From: Paralimibaculum aggregatum
GTDB lineage: Bacteria > Pseudomonadota > Alphaproteobacteria > Rhodobacterales > Rhodobacteraceae
NCBI RefSeq assembly: GCF_030270585.1
Contig: NZ_BSYI01000048.1
Coordinates: 1-42,236, forward strand
Direction: 5' to 3'
Length of the DNA stretch: 42,236 nt
Shown: piece by piece, positions 1 to 10,408 of the stretch
Layout: each line of letters begins with the position of its first letter
How positions within the stretch are numbered: the stretch's first letter is position 1
Position numbers and translations under genes: made by a program
The notes under the pieces: generated by a model
The model's database searches: none
What the model saw: only the letters and a program-made list of their open reading frames with translations
Told to the model about the DNA's origin: nothing

Positions 1-64
1 CCGCCGCTTTGCCTCGGCGCTTGTGCATCGGGGGGTCCTGCCGATCAGGGAGATCACGGGTCAT
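1..64 (-). CDS. possible start of an unidentified gene, cut by the window edge
   Basis: An ATG on the minus strand at 64 opens a frame that stays open to the window edge (about 21 codons, beginning MTRDLPDRQ, with a second Met at codon 13). It lies about 100 bp downstream of pyrB on the same strand, where many alphaproteobacteria carry pyrC. The visible residues do not resemble a PyrC N-terminus and no strong ribosome binding site precedes either Met, so the identity and even the reality of the gene are uncertain. Confidence 0.25.
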   Translation of the reverse strand, partial: MTRDLPDRQDPPMHKRRGKAA

Positions 65-163
65 CGCGCCGCGGCGGCTCCGGCGGCGGGCCGGGCCGGG
101 GAAGGCGCGCGCGGCGGCCCGGGCGCCGTCACGGGCGCCGCAACGGGCGCTGCGGGCACCGGC

Positions 164-1111
<948 letters not shown>

Positions 1112-1245
1112 AGCCGGCCCGGAGCGCGCCGTCACCTCCCCGCGCGCGGGGCGCGGCGCGGCGTCTCACCGGGCGCTGGCGGGGCGCCCCTGGGGCCTGC
1201 GCGGGGCGTGTGCGGAGGCCGGCCGCGGGGGCCGGCGGGGGCGGC

Positions 1246-1713
1246 TCAGCGGCGCATCCGCGCCATGCTGCGGGCCATGTTGCCGACGGCATAGGCGAAG
1301 ATCCAGCGCAGCCCGAGCAGCAGGATCGCCAGCGCGCTCAGGGCGGTGACGGCGACGACCGCGAGCGCCGTCGGCTCGGCCAGCGGCGCGGCGGCGGCGG
1401 CCAGCGCGGCGCGGTCCTCCGGGCCGAGCGCGAGCGCCGCCCAGACCCCGGTCAGCAGCGCCGAGACCAGCAGCGTGACCCCGAGCAGCGCGAAGGCGAG
1501 GCGCCAGGCGGCCGGGCCCCGCGGCGCGGCGCCGCCGCGCATCGCATGGCGGCTGCCGGCGAAGAAGGTCGCGGCCAGCACCGGCACCACGGCGATGCCG
1601 CCGCCGATCTCCGGCCCGCCGAGGGCGGCGAGGCCGGCGAGCAGGGCGCCGAGGGCGATGGTCGCGGCGAGCAGGGCGAGCGCATGGTCGCGGAGGATGC
1701 GGCGGTCGGGCAT
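1246..1713 (-). CDS. small four-helix membrane protein, ABZJ_00895-like
   Basis: A product of 155 residues made almost entirely of hydrophobic stretches: about residues 8-31 (LALLAATIALGALLAGL), 35-50 (GGGIAVVPVLAATFFAG), 68-95 and 112-135. This predicts four inner-membrane helices with short polar links. The order of the helices and the GIAVVPVLAATFFAG segment recall the ABZJ_00895 family of uncharacterised membrane proteins; that assignment is from memory of the pattern. The Met at 1713 (MPDRRILRDH) is preferred to the in-frame Met 20 codons upstream because the extra residues are Pro/Arg-rich and unlike a membrane-protein start. It lies 134 bp upstream of pyrB on the same strand. No function can be assigned. 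Confidence 0.6.
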   Translation of the reverse strand: MPDRRILRDHALALLAATIALGALLAGLAALGGPEIGGGIAVVPVLAATFFAGSRHAMRGGAAPRGPAAWRLAFALLGVTLLVSALLTGVWAALALGPEDRAALAAAAAPLAEPTALAVVAVTALSALAILLLGLRWIFAYAVGNMARSMARMRR

Positions 1714-1807
1714 GGATGCGGGTCCCTTTGGCGTCTGCAGGCGAGACGGCTTGGCGGGGCCCGGCCGTCCCATTAGCTTATGGCCTGATCAGAAGAGGAA
1801 TTGCGCG

Positions 1808-2446
1808 ATGCTGCCGAAACCCGTGCTGCTCTACGACCAGCCCCTGGCGCCGAACCCGATGCGGCTGAACCTGTTCCTCGCCGAGAAGGGCATCGAGATC
1901 GAGCGCATCCCGGTAGACCTGATGGCCGGCGCGCACAAGAGCCCGGACTATCTCGCCCGGGTCGGCGCGCCGCAGGTGCCGGCGCTCGAGCTCGAGGACG
2001 GCACCGTGATCACCGAGACCCAGGCGATCGCGCGCTATCTCGAGGCGCTGCATCCGGAGCCCAACCTGCTCGGGCGCGGCCCGCTGGAGGCGGCGCTGAT
2101 CGAGATGTGGCAGCGCCGGGCCGAGTTCGGCCTGTTCGCCGCGGTCGGGCACAGCTTCCGGCACAGCAATCCGAAGATGGCGGTGCTCGAGCAGCAGTGC
2201 CCGGACTGGGCCGAGGTCAACCGCGGCCGCATCGACGGGCATCTCGCGGCGCTGGACCGGCGCCTCGAGGGGCGCGACTGGATCGCCGCCGACCGGCTGA
2301 CCATGGCCGACATCACCGCCTATGTCGCGGCGAACTTCCGGCGGATCATCCGCCACGAGATGCCCGGCGGCCTCGACAACCTCGCGGCCTGGATGGCGCG
2401 CATCGCGGCGCGCCCTGCCACCGCGGCCCTGGAGACGAAACGATGA
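1808..2446 (+). CDS. glutathione S-transferase family protein
   Basis: A cytosolic GST of 212 residues. The thioredoxin-like N-terminal domain (about 1-85) includes the glutathione-binding region YDQPLAPNPMRLNLFLAE, the cis-Pro segment AGAPQVPALELEDG and the ETQAIARYL motif that contacts the gamma-glutamyl group. The helical C-terminal domain (about 95-212) carries the usual N-capping box AADRLTMADITAY. The ATG at 1808 is preceded by AGAGGAA at a good distance. Its stop overlaps the start of the M3 peptidase by 4 bp (ATGA), so the two are translationally coupled. Substrate is unknown; such GSTs conjugate or reduce electrophiles. Confidence 0.9.
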   Translation: MLPKPVLLYDQPLAPNPMRLNLFLAEKGIEIERIPVDLMAGAHKSPDYLARVGAPQVPALELEDGTVITETQAIARYLEALHPEPNLLGRGPLEAALIEMWQRRAEFGLFAAVGHSFRHSNPKMAVLEQQCPDWAEVNRGRIDGHLAALDRRLEGRDWIAADRLTMADITAYVAANFRRIIRHEMPGGLDNLAAWMARIAARPATAALETKR

Positions 2447-4515
2447 GCGAGAGCGTGAACCCGGCGATCACCGACTGGACCGGGCCCTTCGGCCTGCCCG
2501 ATTTCGGAGCGATCGCGCCGGCGGATTTCGAGCCGGCCTTCGCCGCGGCGATGGGCGATCACAATGCCGAGATCGCGGCGATCCGCGACAACGCGGCGGC
2601 GCCGGACTTCGCCAACACCATCGAGGCGCTGGAGCGCGCCGGCGAACGGCTCGACCGGGTGGCCAGCATCTTCTTCACGCTGGCCGCCTCGGACACCAGC
2701 GCCGAGCTGCAGGCGATCGAGCGGCGGCTCAGCCCGCAGCTCGCGGCGCATGGCCAGGCGATCCTGACCGATGCGGCGCTCTGGGCGCGGGTCAAGGCGG
2801 TGACGGCCGAGGGGCTCGGGCCGGAGGCGGCGCGGGTGACCGAGCTGGCGCAGCGCCGCTTCCGCCGCGCCGGCGCGGATCTCGACGCGGCCGGCCGGGC
2901 GCGGATGCGCGAGATCGGCACCCGGCTGGCCGAGCTCGGCACCGCCTTCGCGCAGGCGGTGCTGAAGGACGAGCAGGACTGGTCGCTGGCGCTCGGCGAG
3001 GACGACATGGCCGGGCTGCCGGATTTCCTCGTCGCCGCGGCGCGGGCCGAGGCGGCGGCCCGCGGGGCGGATGCGGCCGGGGTGATCACGCTGTCGCGCT
3101 CCTCGGTGGAGCCGTTCCTCGCCCTCTCCGACCGGCGCGACCTGCGCGAGGCGGCCTGGCGGGCCTGGACCGGGCGCGGCGAGAGCGGCAGCGAGGGCGG
3201 CGCTGGCGGCACCTGGCCGATCATCGCCGAGACGCTGGCGCTGCGCGACGAGAAGGCGAAGCTGCTCGGCTTCGAGAGCTTCGCGGATTTCCGCCTCGCC
3301 GAGGAGATGGCGAAGACGCCGGACCGGGTGCGCGGGCTGCTGATGCAGGTCTGGCGCCCGGCCCGGGCGAAGGCCGAGGCCGACCGCGCGGCGCTGGAGG
3401 CGCTGGCGCAGGAGGCCGGGATGAACGATCCGGTCGAGGCCTGGGACTGGCGGTATCTCGCTGAAAAACAACGGAAAAAACTCCACGATCTCGATGAGGC
3501 GGCGCTCAAGCCCTATCTCGCGCTGGACAATGTCATCGCCGCCGCCTTCGATGTGGCCGGGCGGCTCTTCGGGCTGGAATTCCGCGAGGTCGAGGGGCTG
3601 CCCCTGCCCCACCGCGATGCGCGGGCCTGGGAGGTGACGCGCGGCGGCGCCCATGTCGGGCTCTTCGTCGGCGACTATTTCGCGCGCAGCTCGAAGCGCT
3701 CGGGCGCCTGGGCGAGCGCGCTGCGCCGGCAGCAGAAGCTGACCGAGCCGCACCGGCCGATCATCCTCAACACCTGCAACTTCGCGAAGGGCGCGCCGAC
3801 GCTGCTGAGCTTCGACGATGCGCGGACGCTGTTCCACGAGTTCGGCCATGCGCTGCACGGGCTGCTCTCGGACGTCACCTATCCCTCGATCAGCGGCACC
3901 GCGGTGGCGCGCGACTTCGTCGAGCTGCCGAGCCAGCTCTACGAGCACTGGCTGGCGGTGCCGGAGGTGCTGGCCAAGCATGCCCGCCATGTCGAGACCG
4001 GGGCGCCGATGCCCGAGGCGCTGGTGGCGCGGCTGAAGGCGGCGGAGACCTTCGGCCAGGGCTTCGCCACGGTGGAATATCTCGGCTCGGCGCTGGTCGA
4101 TCTCGAGATGCACGGGCCGCGCGCGGCCGCGGCGGCGGCCGACCCGGCGGCGTTCGAGGCGGCGGTGCTGGCGGAGATCGGCATGCCGCGGGAGATCGCG
4201 ATGCGCCACCGCAGCCCGCATTTCCTGCATGTCTTCGCCGGCAGCGGCTATGCCTCGGGCTATTACAGCTACATGTGGTCGGAGGTGATGGATGCCGATG
4301 CCTTCCGCGCCTTCGAGGAGACCGGCGACGTGTTCGACCGGGCGACCGCGGCGAAGCTGGAGGCGCATGTGCTCTCGGCCGGCGGGCGCGCCGAGCCGGA
4401 GGCGGCCTATCTCGGCTTTCGCGGCGCCATGCCGGGGCCGGAGGCGCTGCTGGAAGGGCGCGGGCTGGCCGATGCCGGGACCGGTGCGGGTGCGGATGCC
4501 GGCGCCGCCGGCTGA
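2443..4515 (+). CDS. M3 family zinc oligopeptidase, peptidyl-dipeptidase Dcp type
   Basis: A metallopeptidase of 690 residues, close to E. coli Dcp in length, that trims short peptides in the cytoplasm. The thermolysin-like zinc motif HEFGH is at residues 465-469, with the third ligand Glu494 in DFVELPSQ 25 residues later, as in the M3A subfamily. The helical N-terminal half (about 30-250) and the YYSYMWSEVMDADAF segment near 610 also fit. The C-terminus ends in a short Gly/Ala/Asp-rich tail (GTGAGADAGAAG) beyond the family core. It overlaps the GST stop by 4 bp. The TGA lies inside an inverted repeat that also contains the stop of the convergent quinone oxidoreductase gene. Dcp and oligopeptidase A are close relatives; length and context favour Dcp. 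Confidence 0.92.
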   Translation: MSESVNPAITDWTGPFGLPDFGAIAPADFEPAFAAAMGDHNAEIAAIRDNAAAPDFANTIEALERAGERLDRVASIFFTLAASDTSAELQAIERRLSPQLAAHGQAILTDAALWARVKAVTAEGLGPEAARVTELAQRRFRRAGADLDAAGRARMREIGTRLAELGTAFAQAVLKDEQDWSLALGEDDMAGLPDFLVAAARAEAAARGADAAGVITLSRSSVEPFLALSDRRDLREAAWRAWTGRGESGSEGGAGGTWPIIAETLALRDEKAKLLGFESFADFRLAEEMAKTPDRVRGLLMQVWRPARAKAEADRAALEALAQEAGMNDPVEAWDWRYLAEKQRKKLHDLDEAALKPYLALDNVIAAAFDVAGRLFGLEFREVEGLPLPHRDARAWEVTRGGAHVGLFVGDYFARSSKRSGAWASALRRQQKLTEPHRPIILNTCNFAKGAPTLLSFDDARTLFHEFGHALHGLLSDVTYPSISGTAVARDFVELPSQLYEHWLAVPEVLAKHARHVETGAPMPEALVARLKAAETFGQGFATVEYLGSALVDLEMHGPRAAAAAADPAAFEAAVLAEIGMPREIAMRHRSPHFLHVFAGSGYASGYYSYMWSEVMDADAFRAFEETGDVFDRATAAKLEAHVLSAGGRAEPEAAYLGFRGAMPGPEALLEGRGLADAGTGAGADAGAAG

Positions 4516-4547
4516 GGGCGGCGCCGGGGTCTCGGGCCGGCCCTCAG
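4512..4547. terminator. inverted repeat spanning both convergent stop codons
   Basis: CTGAGGGC at 4512-4519 is exactly complementary to GCCCTCAG at 4540-4547, with a 20-nt GC-rich loop. The left arm contains the TGA of the M3 peptidase and the right arm the stop of the convergent oxidoreductase. There is no U-tract. Its position suits a bidirectional terminator or RNA 3' stabiliser; that role is inferred. Confidence 0.4.
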
Positions 4548-5530
4548 GGCTTCAGGATCAGCGAGCCGGTGGTGGCGCGGCCCTCGAGCGCGGTATGCGC
4601 CGCCACCGCCTCGGCCAGCGGGAACACCGTCGGCTCGGCGAGCCTGACCGCGCCGGAGGCGAGCACGGCGAAGAGATCGTCGGCCGCGGCCTGCAGCGCC
4701 TCGCGGGTGGCGACATAGCTCGCCAGCGTCGGCCGGGTCACGAAGAGCGAGCCCTTGGCGGCGAGGATGCCGAGATCGACGCCGGTGATCGGGCCCGAGG
4801 CATTGCCGAAGGTGACGAAGAGCCCGCGCGTGCGCAGGCAGTCGAGCGAGGCCATGAAGGTGTCGCGGCCGACGCCGTCGAACACCACCGGCACGCCCTC
4901 CCCGCCGGTGATCTCGCGCACCTTCGGCGCGATCGCCTCGACGCCCTCGGCGCGGTAGTCGATCACATGATCGGCGCCGAGGCCGCGCACCAGGGCGCAT
5001 TTCTCGGCCCCGCCGGCGGTCGAGATCACCGTCGCGCCGAGGGATTTCAGCCATTGCACCGCGATCTGCCCGACGCCGCCGGCGCCGGCATGGAAGACCA
5101 CGGTCTCGCCGGCCTCGACGCGGTGGATCTGGCGGATCAGGTATTGCACCGTCAGGCCCTTGAGCAGGCTGCCGGCGGCGGTCTCGAAGGCGATCGCCTC
5201 GGGCAGGCGGACGGCGCGGTCGGCCTTGACGACATGGGCCTCGGCATAGGAGCCGATCGGGCCGGAGCAGTAGACCGCGCGCTCGCCGACCTCCCAGCCG
5301 GCGCCTTCGCCGACCGCCTCGACGGTGCCTGCGGCCTCGAGCCCGATGCCGGAGGGCAGCGGCACCGGGTAGAGACCCGAGCGGTGATAGGTGTCGATGA
5401 AGTTGACGCCGATCGCGGCATGGCGGATGCGGATCTCGCCGGGGCCGGGCTCCGGCAGCGGCACGCGGGTGGCGGTCATGACGGCGGGGCCGCCGGTCTC
5501 GGTGATGCGGATGGCGTCGATCTCGGCCAT
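4544..5530 (-). CDS. NADPH:quinone oxidoreductase, QOR type (MDR superfamily)
   Basis: A zinc-less medium-chain dehydrogenase/reductase of 328 residues, expected to reduce quinones with NADPH in the cytosol. The N-terminal GroES-like domain (about 1-125) contains GVNFIDTYHRSGLYP, the quinone oxidoreductase signature. The Rossmann domain has the nucleotide motif AGAGGVGQIAVQ at about 148-159, and the C-terminus ends in the typical LEGRATTGSLILKP. No structural-zinc cysteine cluster is visible, in line with QOR. The ATG at 5530 is preceded by AGGAAAGGA on the minus strand. It is convergent with the M3 peptidase and divergent from mnmE. Physiological substrate unknown. Confidence 0.9.
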   Translation of the reverse strand: MAEIDAIRITETGGPAVMTATRVPLPEPGPGEIRIRHAAIGVNFIDTYHRSGLYPVPLPSGIGLEAAGTVEAVGEGAGWEVGERAVYCSGPIGSYAEAHVVKADRAVRLPEAIAFETAAGSLLKGLTVQYLIRQIHRVEAGETVVFHAGAGGVGQIAVQWLKSLGATVISTAGGAEKCALVRGLGADHVIDYRAEGVEAIAPKVREITGGEGVPVVFDGVGRDTFMASLDCLRTRGLFVTFGNASGPITGVDLGILAAKGSLFVTRPTLASYVATREALQAAADDLFAVLASGAVRLAEPTVFPLAEAVAAHTALEGRATTGSLILKP

Positions 5531-5657
5531 GGGCGGGGTCCTTTCCTGGGCTGCCGGGGGTCCGCGCGGCGCGGCCCGCCGGTCTGGGCGGATAGAATTG
5601 AGCCGGGCCGCGGCGGCGGGTCAAGGCCGGGAGACTGTGGGTCATGAGCGGGCGGGC

Positions 5658-6965
5658 ATGAGCGGGCAGCGGGCGACGATCTATGCGCCGGCGACGGCGC
5701 CGGGGCGGGCCGGGATCGCGGTGGTGCGGATCTCCGGCCCGGCGGCGGATGCGGTGCTGGCGGCGCTGACCGGCGGGCCGCTGCCGGCGCCGCGGCGGGC
5801 GGCGCTGCGGCGGCTGCGCGACGGCGCCGGCGGGCTGCTGGACGAGGCGCTGGTGCTGCGCCTCGCCGCGGGCGCCAGCTTCACCGGCGAGGCGATGGTC
5901 GAGCTGCACTGCCATGGCGGGCTCGCGGTGCTGCGCGCGGTGCTGGCGGCGGTGGCGGCGGTGCCGGGCACCCGGCTCGCCGAGCCCGGCGAGTTCACGC
6001 TGCGCGCCTTCGAGGCCGGGCGGATGGATCTCGCCGAGGTCGAGGCGCTGGGCGACCTGATCGCGGCGGAGACCGAGGCGCAGCGGGCCCAGGCGGTGCG
6101 CCAGCTCGGCGGGCTGTCGCGGCTGGCGGAGGGCTGGCGCGGGGCGCTGGTGCGGGCGCTGGCGCTGACCGAGGCGGTGATCGACTGGGCCGACGAGGAG
6201 GTGCCGGAGCGGGTCGAGCCGGAGGTCGGCACCCTGCTCGGCGGCGTGGTGGCGGAGATCGACCGGGCGCTCGCCGTCTCGGAGGGGGCGGAGCGGCTGC
6301 GCCAGGGCTTCGAGGTGGCGATCCTCGGCGCGCCGAATGCCGGCAAGTCGAGCCTGCTGAACGCGCTCGCCGGGCGCGAGGCGGCGATCACCTCGCCGAT
6401 GCCGGGCACCACGCGCGACGTGGTCGAGCTGCGCTACGATCTCGAGGGGCTGCCGGTGGTGTTCCTCGACATGGCCGGGCTGCGCCCCACGGCCGACCCG
6501 GTGGAGGCGATCGGGGTGGCGCGCGCCACCGCGCGGGCCGAGGCGGCGGCGCTGCGGCTGCTGCTGGCGGCGCCGGATGCGCCGCTGCCGCGGGAGGCGC
6601 TGGCGCTGGAGCGGCCGGGGGACCTGCGGCTCGCCAGCAAGGCCGATCTCGGCGGCGCCGCGGCGGGCCTTGCGGTCTCGGCGACCACCGGCGCGGGGCT
6701 GCGGGCGCTGCTCGGCGCGATCGCGGCGCGGCTCGGCGAGCGGGTGCCCTCGGAAGGGCTGGTGGCGCATGAGCGGCAGCGGCTGGCGCTGGAGGCGGCG
6801 CGAAATGCGCTGGCGCAGGCCGCCGAGGGGCTGGATTTCCGCCCCCCCGAACTGATATCGGAGGACATCCGCACCGGGCTCCGCGCGCTGGAACGGCTGA
6901 TCGGGCGGGTGGACACCGAAGAGGTTCTGGGCGAGGTCTTCGCGCGGTTCTGCCTCGGCAAGTGA
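5658..6965 (+). CDS. mnmE: tRNA uridine-5-carboxymethylaminomethyl GTPase MnmE
   Basis: Partner of MnmG in making the cmnm5U34 modification of the tRNA wobble base. The 435-residue product has the N-terminal tetrahydrofolate-binding domain (TIYAPATAPGRAGIAVVRISGP), a helical domain, an inserted GTPase domain with P-loop GAPNAGKS at 224-231 and TTRD, and the C-terminal catalytic motif CLGK at 432-435 (CIGK in most orthologues). The G3 motif reads DMAGL rather than DTAGL and G4 reads SKAD rather than NKxD; the stretch between them is short. Start: the in-frame ATG at 5658 gives the conserved N-terminus. An out-of-frame ATG at 5644 opens a five-codon frame whose TGA overlaps this ATG. First gene of the mnmE-mnmG-rsmG-parAB block. 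Confidence 0.95.
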   Translation: MSGQRATIYAPATAPGRAGIAVVRISGPAADAVLAALTGGPLPAPRRAALRRLRDGAGGLLDEALVLRLAAGASFTGEAMVELHCHGGLAVLRAVLAAVAAVPGTRLAEPGEFTLRAFEAGRMDLAEVEALGDLIAAETEAQRAQAVRQLGGLSRLAEGWRGALVRALALTEAVIDWADEEVPERVEPEVGTLLGGVVAEIDRALAVSEGAERLRQGFEVAILGAPNAGKSSLLNALAGREAAITSPMPGTTRDVVELRYDLEGLPVVFLDMAGLRPTADPVEAIGVARATARAEAAALRLLLAAPDAPLPREALALERPGDLRLASKADLGGAAAGLAVSATTGAGLRALLGAIAARLGERVPSEGLVAHERQRLALEAARNALAQAAEGLDFRPPELISEDIRTGLRALERLIGRVDTEEVLGEVFARFCLGK

Positions 6966-6978
6966 GCGCGGCCCGGCC

Positions 6979-6994
6979 TGTTCCACGTGGAACA
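6979..6994. promoter_or_regulatory. parS site 1 (ParB-binding centromere site)
   Basis: TGTTCCACGTGGAACA is a perfect 16-bp palindrome. It differs from the consensus parS TGTTTCACGTGAAACA only by a symmetrical T-to-C/A-to-G pair. It lies in the mnmE-mnmG gap, about 3.4 kb upstream of parB. It should load ParB near the chromosome origin. Confidence 0.85.
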
Positions 6995-7047
6995 TCGGCA
7001 CGGGCACGGACACTGGAACGGGCACGGGCTCCCGGCGGCGGGCGGAC

Positions 7048-7063
7048 TGTTCCACGTGAAACA
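7048..7063. promoter_or_regulatory. parS site 2
   Basis: TGTTCCACGTGAAACA has one half-site like site 1 and one consensus half-site. It lies 69 bp start-to-start from site 1 in the same gap, 14 bp before the mnmG start, so ParB bound here could also touch mnmG transcription or translation (inference). Confidence 0.87.
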
Positions 7064-7076
7064 ACCGGGTGACGGG

Positions 7077-8941
<1,865 letters not shown>

Positions 8942-8945
<4 letters not shown>

Positions 8946-9586
8946 GCCCGGAGGCCTTCGCCCGGGCCTTCGATGTTTCACGTGAAACGCTGGCCCGGCT
9001 CGAGATCTTCGCCCGGGTGCTGGAAACCTGGACCCGGCGGATCAACCTGATCGCGCCTTCCACCGTGCCGGAGCTCTGGTCGCGCCACATCGCCGACTGT
9101 GCCCAGCTCTGGCCGCTGCGGCCCGCGGGCGCCCGCAGCTGGGTCGATCTCGGCGCCGGCGCCGGCCTGCCCGGGCTGGTGATCGCGGCGCTCGCCGCCG
9201 AGGCCGGCGGCCCGGCGGTGACGCTGGTCGAGTCGGACCGGCGCAAGGCCGCCTTCCTCGCCACCGCGGCGCGCGAGATGGGGCTGGCGCCGGCGATCCG
9301 CGCCGAGCGCATCGAGGCGCTCGCGCTGCCCGCCCCGCCGGAGGTGATCTCGGCCCGGGCGCTGGCCCCGCTGCCGGCGCTGCTGGCCCATGCCGCCCGC
9401 CTCGGCGGCCCGGAGACGGTGGCGCTGTTTCCCAAGGGCGCACGTGCCGATTCCGAATTGACCGCGGCGGCGGAGCGCTGGCATTATCACGTGACAAAGA
9501 TCGCGAGCCGCACCGACGGCAACGCGACGATCCTGAGGCTAACCCATATTCGGAGCATCGAGCAGAGCCATGACCCAACATCTTGA
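8942..9586 (+). CDS. rsmG: 16S rRNA (guanine527-N7)-methyltransferase RsmG
   Basis: SAM-dependent methyltransferase acting on G527 of 16S rRNA (formerly GidB); loss in other bacteria gives low-level streptomycin resistance. The product has 214 residues, the usual length. Visible features are [18 protein letters not shown], the SAM motif [11 protein letters not shown] at about 72-82, and [16 protein letters not shown]. It starts at a GTG that overlaps the mnmG stop (GTGA). A parS site is embedded in the codons for DVSRET near the N-terminus. The C-terminus overlaps the start of parA by 17 bp. Confidence 0.95.
8974..8989. promoter_or_regulatory. parS site 3, inside the rsmG coding region
   Basis: TGTTTCACGTGAAACG matches 15 of 16 bases of the consensus parS. 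It lies in frame within rsmG, where the palindrome dictates the residues VSRET. A parS inside rsmG/gidB is a known arrangement in several bacterial lineages. Confidence 0.88.
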
Positions 9587-10394
9587 GCCGCCATCGGCGG
9601 CAGGCCGGATCATCGCGATCGTCAACCAGAAGGGCGGCGTCGGCAAGACGACCACCGCGATCAATCTCGGCACCGCGCTCGCGGCCCGCGCCCAGCGCGT
9701 GCTGATCGTCGATCTCGACCCGCAGGGCAACGCCTCCACCGGCCTCGGCATCGACCCCGAGGCCCGCGCCCGGACCACCTATGACGTGCTCTGCGGCGCC
9801 ACCCCGATGGCCGCCGCGATCCAGAGCTCGGGCCATGAACGGCTCGACATCGCCCCGGCCACCGTCGATCTCTCCGGCGTCGATGTCGAGATGGTCGACG
9901 ACCCGGACCGCGCCCGCCGCCTGCGCGCGGCGCTGCGCGCGCCCGAGGCGGCGGCCGATCTCGCCGCCTACGACTTCGTGCTGATCGACTGCCCGCCCTC
10001 GCTCAACCTGCTCACCGTCAACGCGATGACCGCGGCCGACAGCGTGATGGTGCCGCTGCAATGCGAGTTCTTCGCCCTCGAGGGCCTGACCCAGCTGCTC
10101 GGCACGATCCGCCGGGTGCAGCGCGGGCTCAATCCGGGGCTGCGCATCCACGGCATCGTGCTGACCATGTTCGACCGCCGCAACCGGCTCTCCGCCCAGG
10201 TCGAGGAGGATGTCCGCGCCACCCTCGGCGAGGTCGTCTACCAGACCGTGATCCCGCGCAATGTCCGGCTCTCCGAGGCGCCGAGCCACGCCCTGCCGGC
10301 GCTGGTCTACGACCGCGACTGCGCCGGCAGCCGGGCCTATCGCACGCTGGCCACCGAGGTGCTGTCGCGCGACGGCGTGACGCTGGCGGCATGA
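9570..10394 (+). CDS. parA: chromosome-partitioning ATPase ParA
   Basis: Walker-type ATPase that binds DNA non-specifically when ATP-bound and drives origin segregation with ParB-parS. The 274-residue product has the deviant Walker A motif KGGVGKTT at 21-28 (signature Lys21 and Lys26). The A' segment VDLDPQGNASTGLG, the Walker B-like FVLIDCPPSLNLLTVNA and the switch residues that follow are also present. ATG 9570 lies inside the end of rsmG, giving a 17-bp overlap. The stop is followed 14 bp later by parB. Confidence 0.96.
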   Translation: MTQHLEPPSAAGRIIAIVNQKGGVGKTTTAINLGTALAARAQRVLIVDLDPQGNASTGLGIDPEARARTTYDVLCGATPMAAAIQSSGHERLDIAPATVDLSGVDVEMVDDPDRARRLRAALRAPEAAADLAAYDFVLIDCPPSLNLLTVNAMTAADSVMVPLQCEFFALEGLTQLLGTIRRVQRGLNPGLRIHGIVLTMFDRRNRLSAQVEEDVRATLGEVVYQTVIPRNVRLSEAPSHALPALVYDRDCAGSRAYRTLATEVLSRDGVTLAA

Positions 10395-10408
10395 GGGAGG
10401 AGAAACCC

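Noticed and set aside
1112-1245. Leader or attenuator upstream of pyrB
   Set aside because: Several GC-rich inverted repeats are possible, but none is paired with a U-tract or a leader peptide, so regulation cannot be supported.
3461-3490. A-rich stretch in the M3 peptidase gene as a frameshift or slippage site
   Set aside because: The frame continues through it with family-like residues (AEKQRKKLHDLDEAALKPYL), so it is ordinary coding sequence.
9484-9497. TTATCACGTGACAA near the end of rsmG as a fourth parS
   Set aside because: It keeps the TCACGTGA core but lacks the outer TGTT/AACA bases needed for a convincing site; it may be a weak ParB contact at most.
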